In this document: in pieces, positions 16,592 through 25,248 of the stretch | Position numbering within the stretch: position 1 is the first letter of the stretch | Layout: each line of letters opens with the position of its first letter | NCBI GenBank assembly: GCA_024235995.1 | Contig: JACKLI010000001.1 | Coordinates: 496,001-560,000 of the forward strand | Source: Burkholderiaceae bacterium | GTDB lineage: Bacteria; Pseudomonadota; Gammaproteobacteria; Burkholderiales; Burkholderiaceae_C | Reading direction: 5' to 3' | Length of the DNA stretch: 64,000 nucleotides | The notes under the pieces: model-generated | Seen by the model: the letters and a program-made list of their open reading frames with translations, nothing else | Told to the model about the DNA's origin: nothing | Databases searched by the model: none | Made by a program: the position numbers and the translations under genes

Positions 16592-17998
16592 GTGATTTCC
16601 GATTCAACCCAAACCCTGTGGCCAGGCTGCCTGGACGTGCTGGCGCAGGAATTGCCCGAGCAGCAGTTCAACACCTGGATCAAGCCGCTGTCGGCCCAGG
16701 CGGCGCCCGACGGCTCGCGCCTGACGCTGCTGGTGGCCAACCGCTTCAAGATGGACTGGATCCGGGCGCAATACGCCACCCGCATCGTCGCCACGCTGGA
16801 GCAGCTGGCCGGCCATCCGGTGCAGCTGGAGTTGGCGCTTGCTCCGCGTGCAGCTGGCGCCAGCCGGCCTTCTCCGCTGGCCAACGGTGCCGCCCCTGGC
16901 GTCGGCCCCGAGCCTGCCGGCGCAGCGCCGGGCGAGCCCGCCGGCGCCCCGGCGCGCGAGGCCGCCGAGGGCGCGCACCGCAGCCGGCTGAACAGCGCAC
17001 TGACCTTCGACGTGCTGGTGGAGGGCTCGGCCAACCGCATGGCGCGCGCCGCGGCGCTGCACGTGGCGGGCGCGCCCGGACGGCTGTACAACCCGCTGTT
17101 CATCTACGGCGGCGTGGGCCTGGGCAAGACGCACCTGATGCATGCGGTGGGCAACAAGCTGCTGGCCGACCACCCGGACGCCAAGGTTCTCTACATCCAC
17201 GCCGAGCAGTTCGTCTCGGATGTGGTCAAAAGCTATCAGCGCAAGACCTTCGACGAGTTCAAGCAGCGCTACCACTCGCTCGACCTGCTGTTGATCGACG
17301 ACGTGCAGTTCTTTGCCAACAAGGACCGCACGCAGGAGGAATTCTTCAACGCCTTCGAGGCGCTGCTGGCCAAGAAGAGCCACATCGTGATGACCAGCGA
17401 CACCTATCCCAAGGGGCTGACGGACATCCACGAGCGCCTGGTGTCGCGCTTCGACGCGGGGCTGACGGTGGCCATCGAGCCGCCCGAGCTGGAAATGCGC
17501 GTGGCCATCCTGATCAACAAGGCCGGCGGCGAGGGCGCGCAGATGCCCGAGGAGGTGGCCTTCTTCGTGGCCAAGAACGTGCGCTCCAACGTGCGCGAGC
17601 TGGAGGGCGCGCTGCGCAAGATCCTGGCGTATTCGCGCTTCAACCAGCGCGAGATCTCGATCCAGCTGGCGCGCGAGGCGCTGCGCGACCTGCTGTCCAT
17701 TCAAAATCGCCAGATCAGCGTGGAGAGCATCCAGAAGACGGTGGCCGACTATTACAAGATCAAGGTGGCCGACATGTACAGCAAGAAGCGCCCGGCCAGC
17801 ATCGCCCGCCCGCGCCAGATCGCCATGTACCTGGCCAAGGAGCTGACGCAAAAAAGCCTGCCCGAGATCGGCGAGCTGTTTGGCGGCAGAGACCACACCA
17901 CCGTGCTGCACGCCGTGCGCAAGATCGCCGGCGAGCGCCAGCAGCTGACCGAGCTCAACCAGCAGCTGCACGTGCTGGAGCAGACCCTGAAAGGCTGA
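16592..17998 (+). CDS. dnaA: Chromosomal replication initiator protein DnaA
   Basis: This 468-residue protein has domain I (1-85), an Ala/Pro/Gly-rich linker (about 86-130), the AAA+ ATPase with Walker A GGVGLGKTH (173-181) and Walker B LLIDDVQF, and the C-terminal box-binding domain with GRDHTTVLHAV (432-442). It binds oriC and opens the duplex. The start is GTG 16592; no ATG is available between the promoter and domain I. Confidence 0.97.
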   Translation: MISDSTQTLWPGCLDVLAQELPEQQFNTWIKPLSAQAAPDGSRLTLLVANRFKMDWIRAQYATRIVATLEQLAGHPVQLELALAPRAAGASRPSPLANGAAPGVGPEPAGAAPGEPAGAPAREAAEGAHRSRLNSALTFDVLVEGSANRMARAAALHVAGAPGRLYNPLFIYGGVGLGKTHLMHAVGNKLLADHPDAKVLYIHAEQFVSDVVKSYQRKTFDEFKQRYHSLDLLLIDDVQFFANKDRTQEEFFNAFEALLAKKSHIVMTSDTYPKGLTDIHERLVSRFDAGLTVAIEPPELEMRVAILINKAGGEGAQMPEEVAFFVAKNVRSNVRELEGALRKILAYSRFNQREISIQLAREALRDLLSIQNRQISVESIQKTVADYYKIKVADMYSKKRPASIARPRQIAMYLAKELTQKSLPEIGELFGGRDHTTVLHAVRKIAGERQQLTELNQQLHVLEQTLKG

Positions 17999-18140
17999 CT
18001 CCCACCATGCCCCGACGCCATCGAAACCACCTGCAAAAGCAGCGACAATATGGGGTTTGCCAACCTTGGCGCTCCCGTGTCCCGGGCGGGCCCGTGCCCC
18101 GCGCCGGGACTTCGACCGTGCCCACAACCCAGAGGAAGAC

Positions 18141-19271
18141 ATGATCGTTCTGAAGACCTCCCAAGACACCCTGCTGGCGGCCCTTCAGTCGGTTTCAGGC
18201 ATCGTGGAGCGGCGCCACACGCTGCCCGTGCTGGCCAACGTGCTGCTGCGCAAGAACGGCCCCACGATCGAGCTGACCACCAGCGACCTCGAGATCCAGA
18301 TCCGCACCCAGGCCGAGCTGGGCGGCGACGCCGGCAGCCTGGCCACCACCGTGGGCGCGCGCAAGCTGATCGACATCCTGCGCACCATGCCGGCCGACCA
18401 GACCGTCAGCCTGGAGGCGCAGCAGGCCAAGCTGATCCTCAAGGGCGGCAAGAGCAAGTTCACCCTGGCCAGCCTGCCGGCCGAGGACTTTCCGCTGGTG
18501 CAGGAGGCGCCCGGCTTCGGCCCCGCCTTCAGCGTGCCGCAAAAGACGCTCAAGACCCTGCTGGGCCAGGTGGCCTTTGCCATGGCGGTGCACGACATCC
18601 GCTACTACCTCAACGGCATCCTGTTCGTGGCCGAAGGCAAGACGCTCAGCCTGGTGGCCACCGACGGCCACCGCCTGGCTTTTGCCAGCAGCCAGCTGGA
18701 CGCCGAAGTGCCCAAGCAGGAGGTGATCCTGCCGCGCAAGACCGTGATCGAGCTGCAGCGCCTGCTGTCGGACGCCACCGCCCCCGAGGGCCAGGCCGCG
18801 CCCATGATCGAGATGCAGTTTGCCGCCAACCAGGCCAAGTTCAGCTTCGGCAGCATGGAGTTCGTCACCAAGCTGGTCGAGGGCAAGTTCCCCGACTACA
18901 ACCGCGTGATCCCCAAGAACCACCGCAACCACGTCACCCTGGGGCGCGCGCCGCTGCTGGCCAGCCTGCAGCGCACGGCCATCCTGACGAGCGAGAAGTT
19001 CAAGGGCGTGCGCCTGTCGTTCGAGCCCGGCACGCTGCAGATCGCGTCGAACAACGCCGAGCAGGAAGAGGCCGTGGACGAGCTGGACATCGACTACGGC
19101 GGCGACTCGATCGAGATCGGCTTCAACGTCACCTACCTGATCGACGCGCTGGCCAACATGAGCGCCGAGGAGATGATCCGCATCGAGCTGGCCGACGGCA
19201 ACAGCTCGGCGCTGATCACCCTGCCCGGCAACGACAACTTCAAGTATGTGGTGATGCCGATGCGCATTTGA
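18141..19271 (+). CDS. dnaN: DNA polymerase III beta sliding clamp
   Basis: This 376-residue three-domain clamp starts MIVLKTSQDTLLAALQ and ends with the conserved VVMPMRI tail. It forms the dimeric ring that tethers polymerase III to DNA. The start follows an AGAGGAAG ribosome site. It lies 142 bases after dnaA in the standard order, and the gap contains no DnaA boxes. Confidence 0.97.
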   Translation: MIVLKTSQDTLLAALQSVSGIVERRHTLPVLANVLLRKNGPTIELTTSDLEIQIRTQAELGGDAGSLATTVGARKLIDILRTMPADQTVSLEAQQAKLILKGGKSKFTLASLPAEDFPLVQEAPGFGPAFSVPQKTLKTLLGQVAFAMAVHDIRYYLNGILFVAEGKTLSLVATDGHRLAFASSQLDAEVPKQEVILPRKTVIELQRLLSDATAPEGQAAPMIEMQFAANQAKFSFGSMEFVTKLVEGKFPDYNRVIPKNHRNHVTLGRAPLLASLQRTAILTSEKFKGVRLSFEPGTLQIASNNAEQEEAVDELDIDYGGDSIEIGFNVTYLIDALANMSAEEMIRIELADGNSSALITLPGNDNFKYVVMPMRI

Positions 19272-19304
19272 GTATGCTCACTTTTTGAGAGCTGCTTGCG
19301 CAAC

Positions 19305-19329
19305 AAACCCGCCCGCGTTGGCGGGTTTT
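19305..19329 (+). terminator. Rho-independent terminator after dnaN
   Basis: AAACCCGCC (19305-19313) pairs with GGCGGGTTT (19320-19328) and is followed by T. It lies 33 bases after the dnaN stop and 27 before gyrB. Confidence 0.75.
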
Positions 19330-19355
19330 GAGCTTCAATTGATGGAAAGAATGCG

Positions 19356-21929
19356 ATGACCGATGCCACCCCCACCCCCGAATCCCCGTCGGCCGCCGGC
19401 GCCAGCGGCGGCTATGGCGAGGGCGCCATCCAGATCCTGGAAGGGCTGGAGGCGGTGCGCAAGCGCCCCGGCATGTACATCGGCGACACCAGCGACGGCA
19501 CCGGCCTGCACCACCTGGTGTTCGAGGTGGTCGACAACTCCATCGACGAGGCGCTGGCCGGCTATTGCGACGACATCGTGGTCACCATCCACGCCGATGG
19601 GTCCCTGAGCGTGGTGGACAACGGCCGCGGCATCCCGACCGGCGTGAAGATGGACGACAAGCACGAGCCCAAGCGCTCGGCCGCCGAAATCGCACTGACC
19701 GAGCTGCACGCGGGCGGCAAGTTCAACCAGAACAGCTACAAGGTCTCGGGCGGCCTGCACGGCGTGGGCGTGTCCTGCGTCAACGCGCTGTCCCGCCAGC
19801 TGCACCTGATCGTGCGCCGCGACGGCAAGAAGCACGAGATCGAGTTCAGCCGCGGCTTTGTCCAGAATCGCCTGGTCGAGACGGTGAACGGCGTCGAAGT
19901 CTCGCCCATGCGCGTCACCGGCACCACCGACCAGCGCGGCACCGAGGTGCGCTTTCTGCCCGACACCGAGATCTTCAAGGAAAACAACGACTTTCACTAC
20001 GAGATCCTGGCCAAGCGCCTGCGCGAGCTCTCGTTCCTGAACAACGGCGTGCGCATCCGCCTGGTGGACGAGCGCAGCGGCAAGGAAGACGACTTCTCGG
20101 GCGCCGGCGGCGTGCAGGGCTTCGTCGGCTTCATCAACGGCAGCAAGAAGGTGCTGCACCCCAACCCCTTCTACGCCACCGGCTCGCGCCCGGCCGAGAG
20201 CTACGGCGGCATCGCCGGCACCGAGATCGGCGTCGAGGTGGCCATGCAGTGGAACGACGGCTACAACGAGCAGGTCCTCTGCTTCACCAACAACATCCCG
20301 CAGCGCGACGGCGGCACCCACCTGACGGGCCTGCGCGCGGCCATGACGCGCGTGATCACCAAGTACATCGAGGCCAACGAGCTGGCCAAGAAGGCCAAGG
20401 TGGACGTGAGCGGCGACGACCTGCGCGAGGGCCTGGTCTGCGTGCTGTCGGTGAAGGTGCCCGAGCCCAAGTTCTCCAGCCAGACCAAGGACAAGCTGGT
20501 CTCCAGCGAGGTGCGCGCGCCGGTGGAAGACATCGTCGCCAAGTCGCTGGCCGAGTACCTGGAAGAGCGCCCGAATGACGCCAAGATCATCTGCGGCAAG
20601 ATCGTCGAGGCCGCGCGCGCGCGCGAGGCGGCGCGCAAGGCCCGCGAGATGACGCGGCGCAAGGGCGTGCTGGACGGCTTTGGCCTGCCCGGCAAGCTGG
20701 CCGACTGCCAGGAGAAAGACCCCTCGCAGTGCGAGATCTACATCGTCGAGGGCGACTCGGCCGGCGGCAGCGCCAAGCAGGGGCGCGACCGCAAGTTCCA
20801 GGCCATCCTGCCGCTGCGCGGCAAGATCCTGAACGTGGAGCGCGCCCGCTACGAGAAGCTCTTGTCCAGCAACGAGATCGTCACCCTCATCACGGCGCTG
20901 GGCACCGGCATCGGCAAGGCCGCCGAGGACGGCAACGGCAAGAGCGGCAGCGACGACTTCGCCATCGACAAGCTGCGCTACCACCGCATCATCATCATGA
21001 CCGACGCCGACGTGGACGGCGCGCACATCCGCACCCTGCTGCTCACCTTCTTCTATCGGCAGATGTCCGAGCTGGTCGAGCGCGGCCACATCTACATCGC
21101 CCAGCCGCCGCTGTACAAGGTCAAGTCCGGCAAGGAAGAGCTGTACCTGAAGGACGACGCCGCGCTCGACGCCTTCCTGCTGCGCGTGGCGCTGAAGGAC
21201 GCCGTGGTGCACCCCGGCGGCACGGCCCAGCCCATCACCGGCGAGGCGCTGGCCGAGCTGGCGCGCAAGCACCAGGTGGCCGAGGGCGTGATCGCGCGCC
21301 TGTCGGCCTTCATGGACGAAGAAGCCCTGCGCGCCATCGCCAGCGGCGTGGTCATCGACATGGACACGCCCGAGGCCGCCGCCGCCAGCGCGCGCGAGCT
21401 GCAGTCGCACCTGCACGAGCAGCAGGCCAACGGCGGCGCGCCCGAGGTGGCCGCCGTGCAGGACCCGCGCACCGACCGCACCGTGCTGCGCATCAGCCGC
21501 CACCACCACGGCAACATCAAGAGCAGCGTCATCCCGCAGGAGTTCGTGCACGGCGGCGACTACGCCGCGCTGGTGGCCGCGGCCCAGACCTTCAAGGACT
21601 TGCTGGGCGAAGGCGCCAAGGTGACGCGCGGCGAAGGCGAGCGCCAGCGCGAGCAGCTAGTGGCCAGCTTCCGCGAGGCCATGCAGTGGCTGATCGCCGA
21701 AGCCGAGCGCACCACCAGCCGCCAGCGCTACAAGGGCCTGGGCGAGATGAACCCCGAGCAGCTGTGGGAAACCACCATGGACCCCGCCGTGCGGCGCCTG
21801 CTGCGCGTGCAGATCGAAGACGCCATCGCCGCCGACCAGGTCTTCACCACCCTGATGGGCGACGAGGTGGAGCCGCGGCGGGTGTTCATCGAGACGAATG
21901 CGCTGCGGGCAGGGAATATTGACGTTTGA
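19356..21929 (+). CDS. gyrB: DNA gyrase subunit B
   Basis: This 857-residue type IIA topoisomerase subunit has the GHKL ATPase domain (VVDNSIDEAL, DNGRGIP, GGLHGVGVSCVNALS), the transducer domain, the TOPRIM domain (EGDSAGGSAKQGRDR and DADVDGAHI) and the C-terminal GyrA-interacting tail (QRYKGLGEMNPEQLWETTMDP). With GyrA it introduces negative supercoils. It is the last core gene before the mobile-element zone. Confidence 0.98.
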   Translation: MTDATPTPESPSAAGASGGYGEGAIQILEGLEAVRKRPGMYIGDTSDGTGLHHLVFEVVDNSIDEALAGYCDDIVVTIHADGSLSVVDNGRGIPTGVKMDDKHEPKRSAAEIALTELHAGGKFNQNSYKVSGGLHGVGVSCVNALSRQLHLIVRRDGKKHEIEFSRGFVQNRLVETVNGVEVSPMRVTGTTDQRGTEVRFLPDTEIFKENNDFHYEILAKRLRELSFLNNGVRIRLVDERSGKEDDFSGAGGVQGFVGFINGSKKVLHPNPFYATGSRPAESYGGIAGTEIGVEVAMQWNDGYNEQVLCFTNNIPQRDGGTHLTGLRAAMTRVITKYIEANELAKKAKVDVSGDDLREGLVCVLSVKVPEPKFSSQTKDKLVSSEVRAPVEDIVAKSLAEYLEERPNDAKIICGKIVEAARAREAARKAREMTRRKGVLDGFGLPGKLADCQEKDPSQCEIYIVEGDSAGGSAKQGRDRKFQAILPLRGKILNVERARYEKLLSSNEIVTLITALGTGIGKAAEDGNGKSGSDDFAIDKLRYHRIIIMTDADVDGAHIRTLLLTFFYRQMSELVERGHIYIAQPPLYKVKSGKEELYLKDDAALDAFLLRVALKDAVVHPGGTAQPITGEALAELARKHQVAEGVIARLSAFMDEEALRAIASGVVIDMDTPEAAAASARELQSHLHEQQANGGAPEVAAVQDPRTDRTVLRISRHHHGNIKSSVIPQEFVHGGDYAALVAAAQTFKDLLGEGAKVTRGEGERQREQLVASFREAMQWLIAEAERTTSRQRYKGLGEMNPEQLWETTMDPAVRRLLRVQIEDAIAADQVFTTLMGDEVEPRRVFIETNALRAGNIDV

Positions 21930-21934
21930 CCAGG

Positions 21935-21981
21935 TGTCGGCGCGCGCAAAGTTTTGCCGATATCCACGCAAAGTTTTGCCG
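21935..21981. repeat. Direct repeats CGCAAAGTTTTGCCG, possible solo end of an IS21-type element
   Basis: Two copies of CGCAAAGTTTTGCCG (21945-21959 and 21967-21981) lie 22 bases apart, just inside a TGTCGG at 21935 and only five bases after the gyrB stop. Several IS21-family elements begin with TG and carry multiple short terminal repeats like this. No matching transposase follows, so this would be an orphan end. Confidence 0.4.
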
Positions 21982-22075
21982 CTCGAACCAAATTCAGGTG
22001 GGCAAGGGTGAGCCGGGCCGCCTGCGGATGGCGGTTCGCCGGCGCAGGCCTGCAGAGGTAGGCTGCGCTTCGGCC

Positions 22076-22683
22076 TCAGCCCCCGCGCCTTCGGGCGTAT
22101 TCGCGGAGCCGGCGGTAACGGGTGTCCTGCGCAAGTTTTGGCTCAGCTTGTTCGATCTCGCTCAGGCACCGACCAAGCTCTTGAGGCGCCCATTGCTGGT
22201 CTGCAATCACGGCGTTCAACAGCACCAGTGCATCAGCGGGGAACTGACTGCACAAGCCAGACTTCTGCAGTAGACGAACCGCATAGTGCGGGTGTTCAAT
22301 CGGCCGCAACCAGTCCTGAACTGCAGCCACGGCCGCCGGGAATTCACCCCTGGCTGCAATGGCAAGTCGGGTCAAGTATTCGGCGATTCGCGGGGTGGCC
22401 AGATCGCGAGACTTGGGCCAGACCTGTTGCCAGAACGGTAGTACGCGGTTCCTCCAGTAATCCTCGCGCTGCTCGGCAGCGCCTTCTAACGCCTGCGAAA
22501 CCGACCGCGCGGATTTTTCGAGTCCGTCCTGCGGCAACGCACCGATCGCCGATCGGAAGTCTTCAGGCAAGTATCCATCGGTCGGTCCCAACGCCGCATA
22601 CGTCAGAATGGCAGCGAACTGTTGGCGGTGCTCACCAAGTTCGGCATAGTGGTGTTGATTCATCAGCACAACTGAGCCAGTGA
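22076..22683 (-). pseudogene. C-terminal remnant of a large unidentified protein, cut by the IS21 element
   Basis: About 202 residues are open, from the IS21 inverted repeat to a stop at 22076. The only upstream start codon (GTG) lies inside the IS end, so the N-terminus was lost by insertion. The rest is mostly helical and soluble, with segments such as EDYWRNRVLPFWQQVWPKSRD and RIAEYLTRLAIAARGEFP. It recalls C-terminal regions of large helical effectors linked to SIR2- or NTPase-type defence proteins, but I cannot assign a family. Composition is less GC-biased than the flanking core genes. Confidence 0.5.
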
Positions 22684-22724
22684 TCACGTTGAATATTGAG
22701 CCACTGGGTTGATGGATTCTTTGA

Positions 22725-23540
22725 CTATTCGGTTGTGGATAAGTCTATCGGGTCTGCTGTTTTTCGATCTCCTTTCTGGCTCTTTGGGCGTTGCTTTGGG
22801 GGAGCCGCGCCAGCGGCACTGGAGTGCTTGAATCGCCAGCTCTCGTTGCCCGTCTCGACGATGTGGCAATGGTGCGTGAGCCGGTCAAGCAAGGCCGTGG
22901 TCATCTTGGCGTCTCCAAAGACGCTGCTCCACTCCGAGAAGGTGAGGTTGGTGGTGATCACCACGCTCGTTCGCTCATAGAGTTTGGAGAGCAGGTGGAA
23001 CAGCATCGCGCCGCCCGACTGCGTGAATGGCAGGTAGCCCAGTTCATCCAGGATCACCAGATCGACGTACATCAGGCGGTGCGCCATTTGCCCGGCCTTG
23101 TTCTGCGCCTTCTCCAGCTCCAGGGCGTTGACCAGCTCCACCGTTGAGAAGAAGCGCACCCGCTTGCCATGCATGCGAATGGCCTCGATCCCCAGGCTCG
23201 TGGCCAGGTGGGTTTTACCCGTGCCGGGGCCACCAACCAGCACCACGTTGTGCGCCGACTCCACGAAGCGAAGGGTGTGCAACTGGCGCACCAGTGCTTC
23301 GTCGAGCTGCGCGTGGGCGAAGTCAAAGCCGGCGAGGTCACGGTGCGAAGGGAAGCGCGCCACGCGCATCTGGTAAGCCATGGAACGCACCTCACGCTGA
23401 GCGGTCTCGGCCTTGATGAGCTGGTGCAGCACGGCCTCATGATCCAGCGACTTCATGCGGGCGGTGCCCAGTACCTCCGGCCAGGCACTGGCCATGCCGT
23501 GCAGGCCCAGCGCTTTGAGGGCATCAATGACGTCATGCAT
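22725..23540 (-). CDS. istB: IS21-family ATPase helper IstB
   Basis: This 271-residue AAA+ protein has Walker A GGPGTGKT (103-110) and a Walker B region DLVILDELGYLPF. IstB oligomers bind DNA and stimulate the IstA transposase. ATG 23540 overlaps the istA stop by eight bases. An in-frame start at 23564 would add eight residues. Confidence 0.93.
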   Translation of the reverse strand: MHDVIDALKALGLHGMASAWPEVLGTARMKSLDHEAVLHQLIKAETAQREVRSMAYQMRVARFPSHRDLAGFDFAHAQLDEALVRQLHTLRFVESAHNVVLVGGPGTGKTHLATSLGIEAIRMHGKRVRFFSTVELVNALELEKAQNKAGQMAHRLMYVDLVILDELGYLPFTQSGGAMLFHLLSKLYERTSVVITTNLTFSEWSSVFGDAKMTTALLDRLTHHCHIVETGNESWRFKHSSAAGAAPPKQRPKSQKGDRKTADPIDLSTTE

Positions 23541-25068
23541 GGTCGGACTCCGGTGATGCCTCATGAGGCTGGACGTTGCGCAGTGCGTCGTAGCGCTGCA
23601 GGTTGGCCAGTGGCGGCGTGTTGAGCTTGAGCATCGTGGCCACCGGTGGCTCGGGCACGCGCTGCTCCTTCAGACGCGAGAGCACGTTGAGCACGTGCTC
23701 GGCACTCACCCGCCCGGACTGCAGCGCCAGCTCTACCGCCACCACCACGGCCTCCAGTCCATGCAGGCTCACCCCCATGAGCACCTGCGCCATCACCCTG
23801 TCGCCACCGCTGTGGCGCAGCAACTGGCGCTGCATTTCCTGCAGTGGCTCGGGCATGGTCTTGAAGGGCGCGCCGTTGCGCAGCGCGCCGGGCTTTCGCT
23901 CGATGAGCGCGATGTAATGCATCCAGTCGTAGAGCGTCTGATCACGTTCGAAGCTGCGCGCCAGGCGCACCTGTCGCCCATCGGGCCCGACCACCAGCAG
24001 GCCATCCGCGTAGGCCCGCAGACTGACCACCGCATGAATCCATTCACACGGCACGCTGTAGCGGTTGCGCTGGAAGTGGATCAGTGCGGTCGCAGAGACC
24101 CGTACCGGCTGCTCCACGTAGCCATCAAACGCACGGGGGTTGGGCATGAGACGAGCACGTTCGTCCTGCCAGACATCGGCCACCGTGAGCTGAGTCCATT
24201 CCGGGTGACTCATCTCAGCCCAGGCCTTCACGCAGGCCTGCTGCAACCAGTCGTTGAGTTCACCAAGCGTCCCCCAGCGCCGCTCGCTGGCCTCACGCCA
24301 GATGTCCTTGCGCCGATCCTGAACGTTCTTCTCCACGACCCCCTTCTCCCAGCCGGCGGCCCGGTTGCAGAACTCCGGCTCGAACAGGTAGTGCCCGGTC
24401 ATCGCCTCGAAGCGTGCATTGACGCTGCGCTGTTTGCCATGGCCGACCTTGTCCACAGCGGTCTTCATGTTGTCGTAGATGCCCCGCCGGGGCACGCCAC
24501 CGAAGAGGGCGAACGCCCGTGCGTGCGCATCGAACAGCATCTCGTGCGCTTGGCTGTAGTACGCCACCAGGCAGAAGGCGCGACTGGCCGCCAGCTTGGT
24601 GTGTGCCACTTCCAGGCGGCGGCGCAGCCCGCCGATGAACAGGTACTCGCAGCTCCAGTCGAACTGGAACGCCTCGCCCAACTCGAAGCTCAGCGGCACG
24701 AACCCCGCACCACGCGCAGCGTTGCCTTGCTCTTGCTGCCAGCGCTGGGCAAAGGCGTAGACCGGCCCTCGGCTGCCGCTGTAGCCCTGCGCGCGCAGCG
24801 CCTCAAACATGGCCTTGATCCCGCGTCGATCGCGTTTGCTGCGATGGCTATCGGCCTTGAGCCATTGGCTCAACTGCTCCTTGTACGGATCCAGGATGCT
24901 GGGGCCCGACACCCGCTGCGGGTATCGGGGTTCGGCCATCTGCCCGTCTTTGAGCCACTTGGTGGCTGTGTTGCGCGAGATGCCCAGGCGCCGGCTGGCC
25001 TCGCGCACCGACACGTCCTGCCTCAGCACGAGGCGGCGTAACTTGCTCAATGTGCTCACGTTGATCAC
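23533..25068 (-). CDS. istA: IS21-family transposase IstA
   Basis: This 511-residue transposase has an N-terminal helix-turn-helix (VREASRRLGISRNTATKWLK), the DDE core with QFDWS, YDNMKTAVDK and the glutamate in GVVEKNVQDRR, and a C-terminal Mu-transposase-type beta barrel. It catalyses IS movement. The frame is intact, so the element may be active. Confidence 0.93.
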   Translation of the reverse strand: MINVSTLSKLRRLVLRQDVSVREASRRLGISRNTATKWLKDGQMAEPRYPQRVSGPSILDPYKEQLSQWLKADSHRSKRDRRGIKAMFEALRAQGYSGSRGPVYAFAQRWQQEQGNAARGAGFVPLSFELGEAFQFDWSCEYLFIGGLRRRLEVAHTKLAASRAFCLVAYYSQAHEMLFDAHARAFALFGGVPRRGIYDNMKTAVDKVGHGKQRSVNARFEAMTGHYLFEPEFCNRAAGWEKGVVEKNVQDRRKDIWREASERRWGTLGELNDWLQQACVKAWAEMSHPEWTQLTVADVWQDERARLMPNPRAFDGYVEQPVRVSATALIHFQRNRYSVPCEWIHAVVSLRAYADGLLVVGPDGRQVRLARSFERDQTLYDWMHYIALIERKPGALRNGAPFKTMPEPLQEMQRQLLRHSGGDRVMAQVLMGVSLHGLEAVVVAVELALQSGRVSAEHVLNVLSRLKEQRVPEPPVATMLKLNTPPLANLQRYDALRNVQPHEASPESDHA

Positions 25069-25238
25069 TCCTGCTCCCCCGTGCTGAAAAATTCAGCAGG
25101 ATAGAGCGGCAACGTGGCTCAAATTTCAACGTGAATGCGTCCCGAAATGGCCCAGCTTTGGAAATGAATCAACAGTCGAGGTCTTTGCTCATGGTGCAGC
25201 CCGGGCGAACCGCACCGTGGACTGCATAGGTCCAAGTG

Positions 25239-25246
25239 AAAATTTT
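25239..25246 (+). repeat. 8-bp target-site duplication, left copy (AAAATTTT)
   Basis: AAAATTTT immediately precedes the outer end of the left ISL3 element. The identical octamer immediately follows the outer end of the right ISL3 element (62877-62884). ISL3-family elements make 8-bp duplications, so the pair marks insertion of the whole 37.6-kb unit. Confidence 0.85.
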
Positions 25247-25248
25247 GG

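Larger units (their letters stand above)
22684..25134 (-). mobile_element. IS21-family insertion sequence (istA-istB)
   Basis: The element is bounded by 21-base imperfect inverted repeats (22684-22704 and 25114-25134), matching at 19 of 21 positions and starting TCACGTTGAA. It holds istA and istB in overlapping order. No target duplication is obvious next to these ends, so the outer limits could be off by a few bases or the element has been rearranged. It truncates the gene at 22076-22683. Confidence 0.85.

Noticed and set aside
22681..25137. Target duplication of the IS21 element
   Set aside because: Bases outside the inverted repeats on the two sides do not match at any 4-8 bp length tried.
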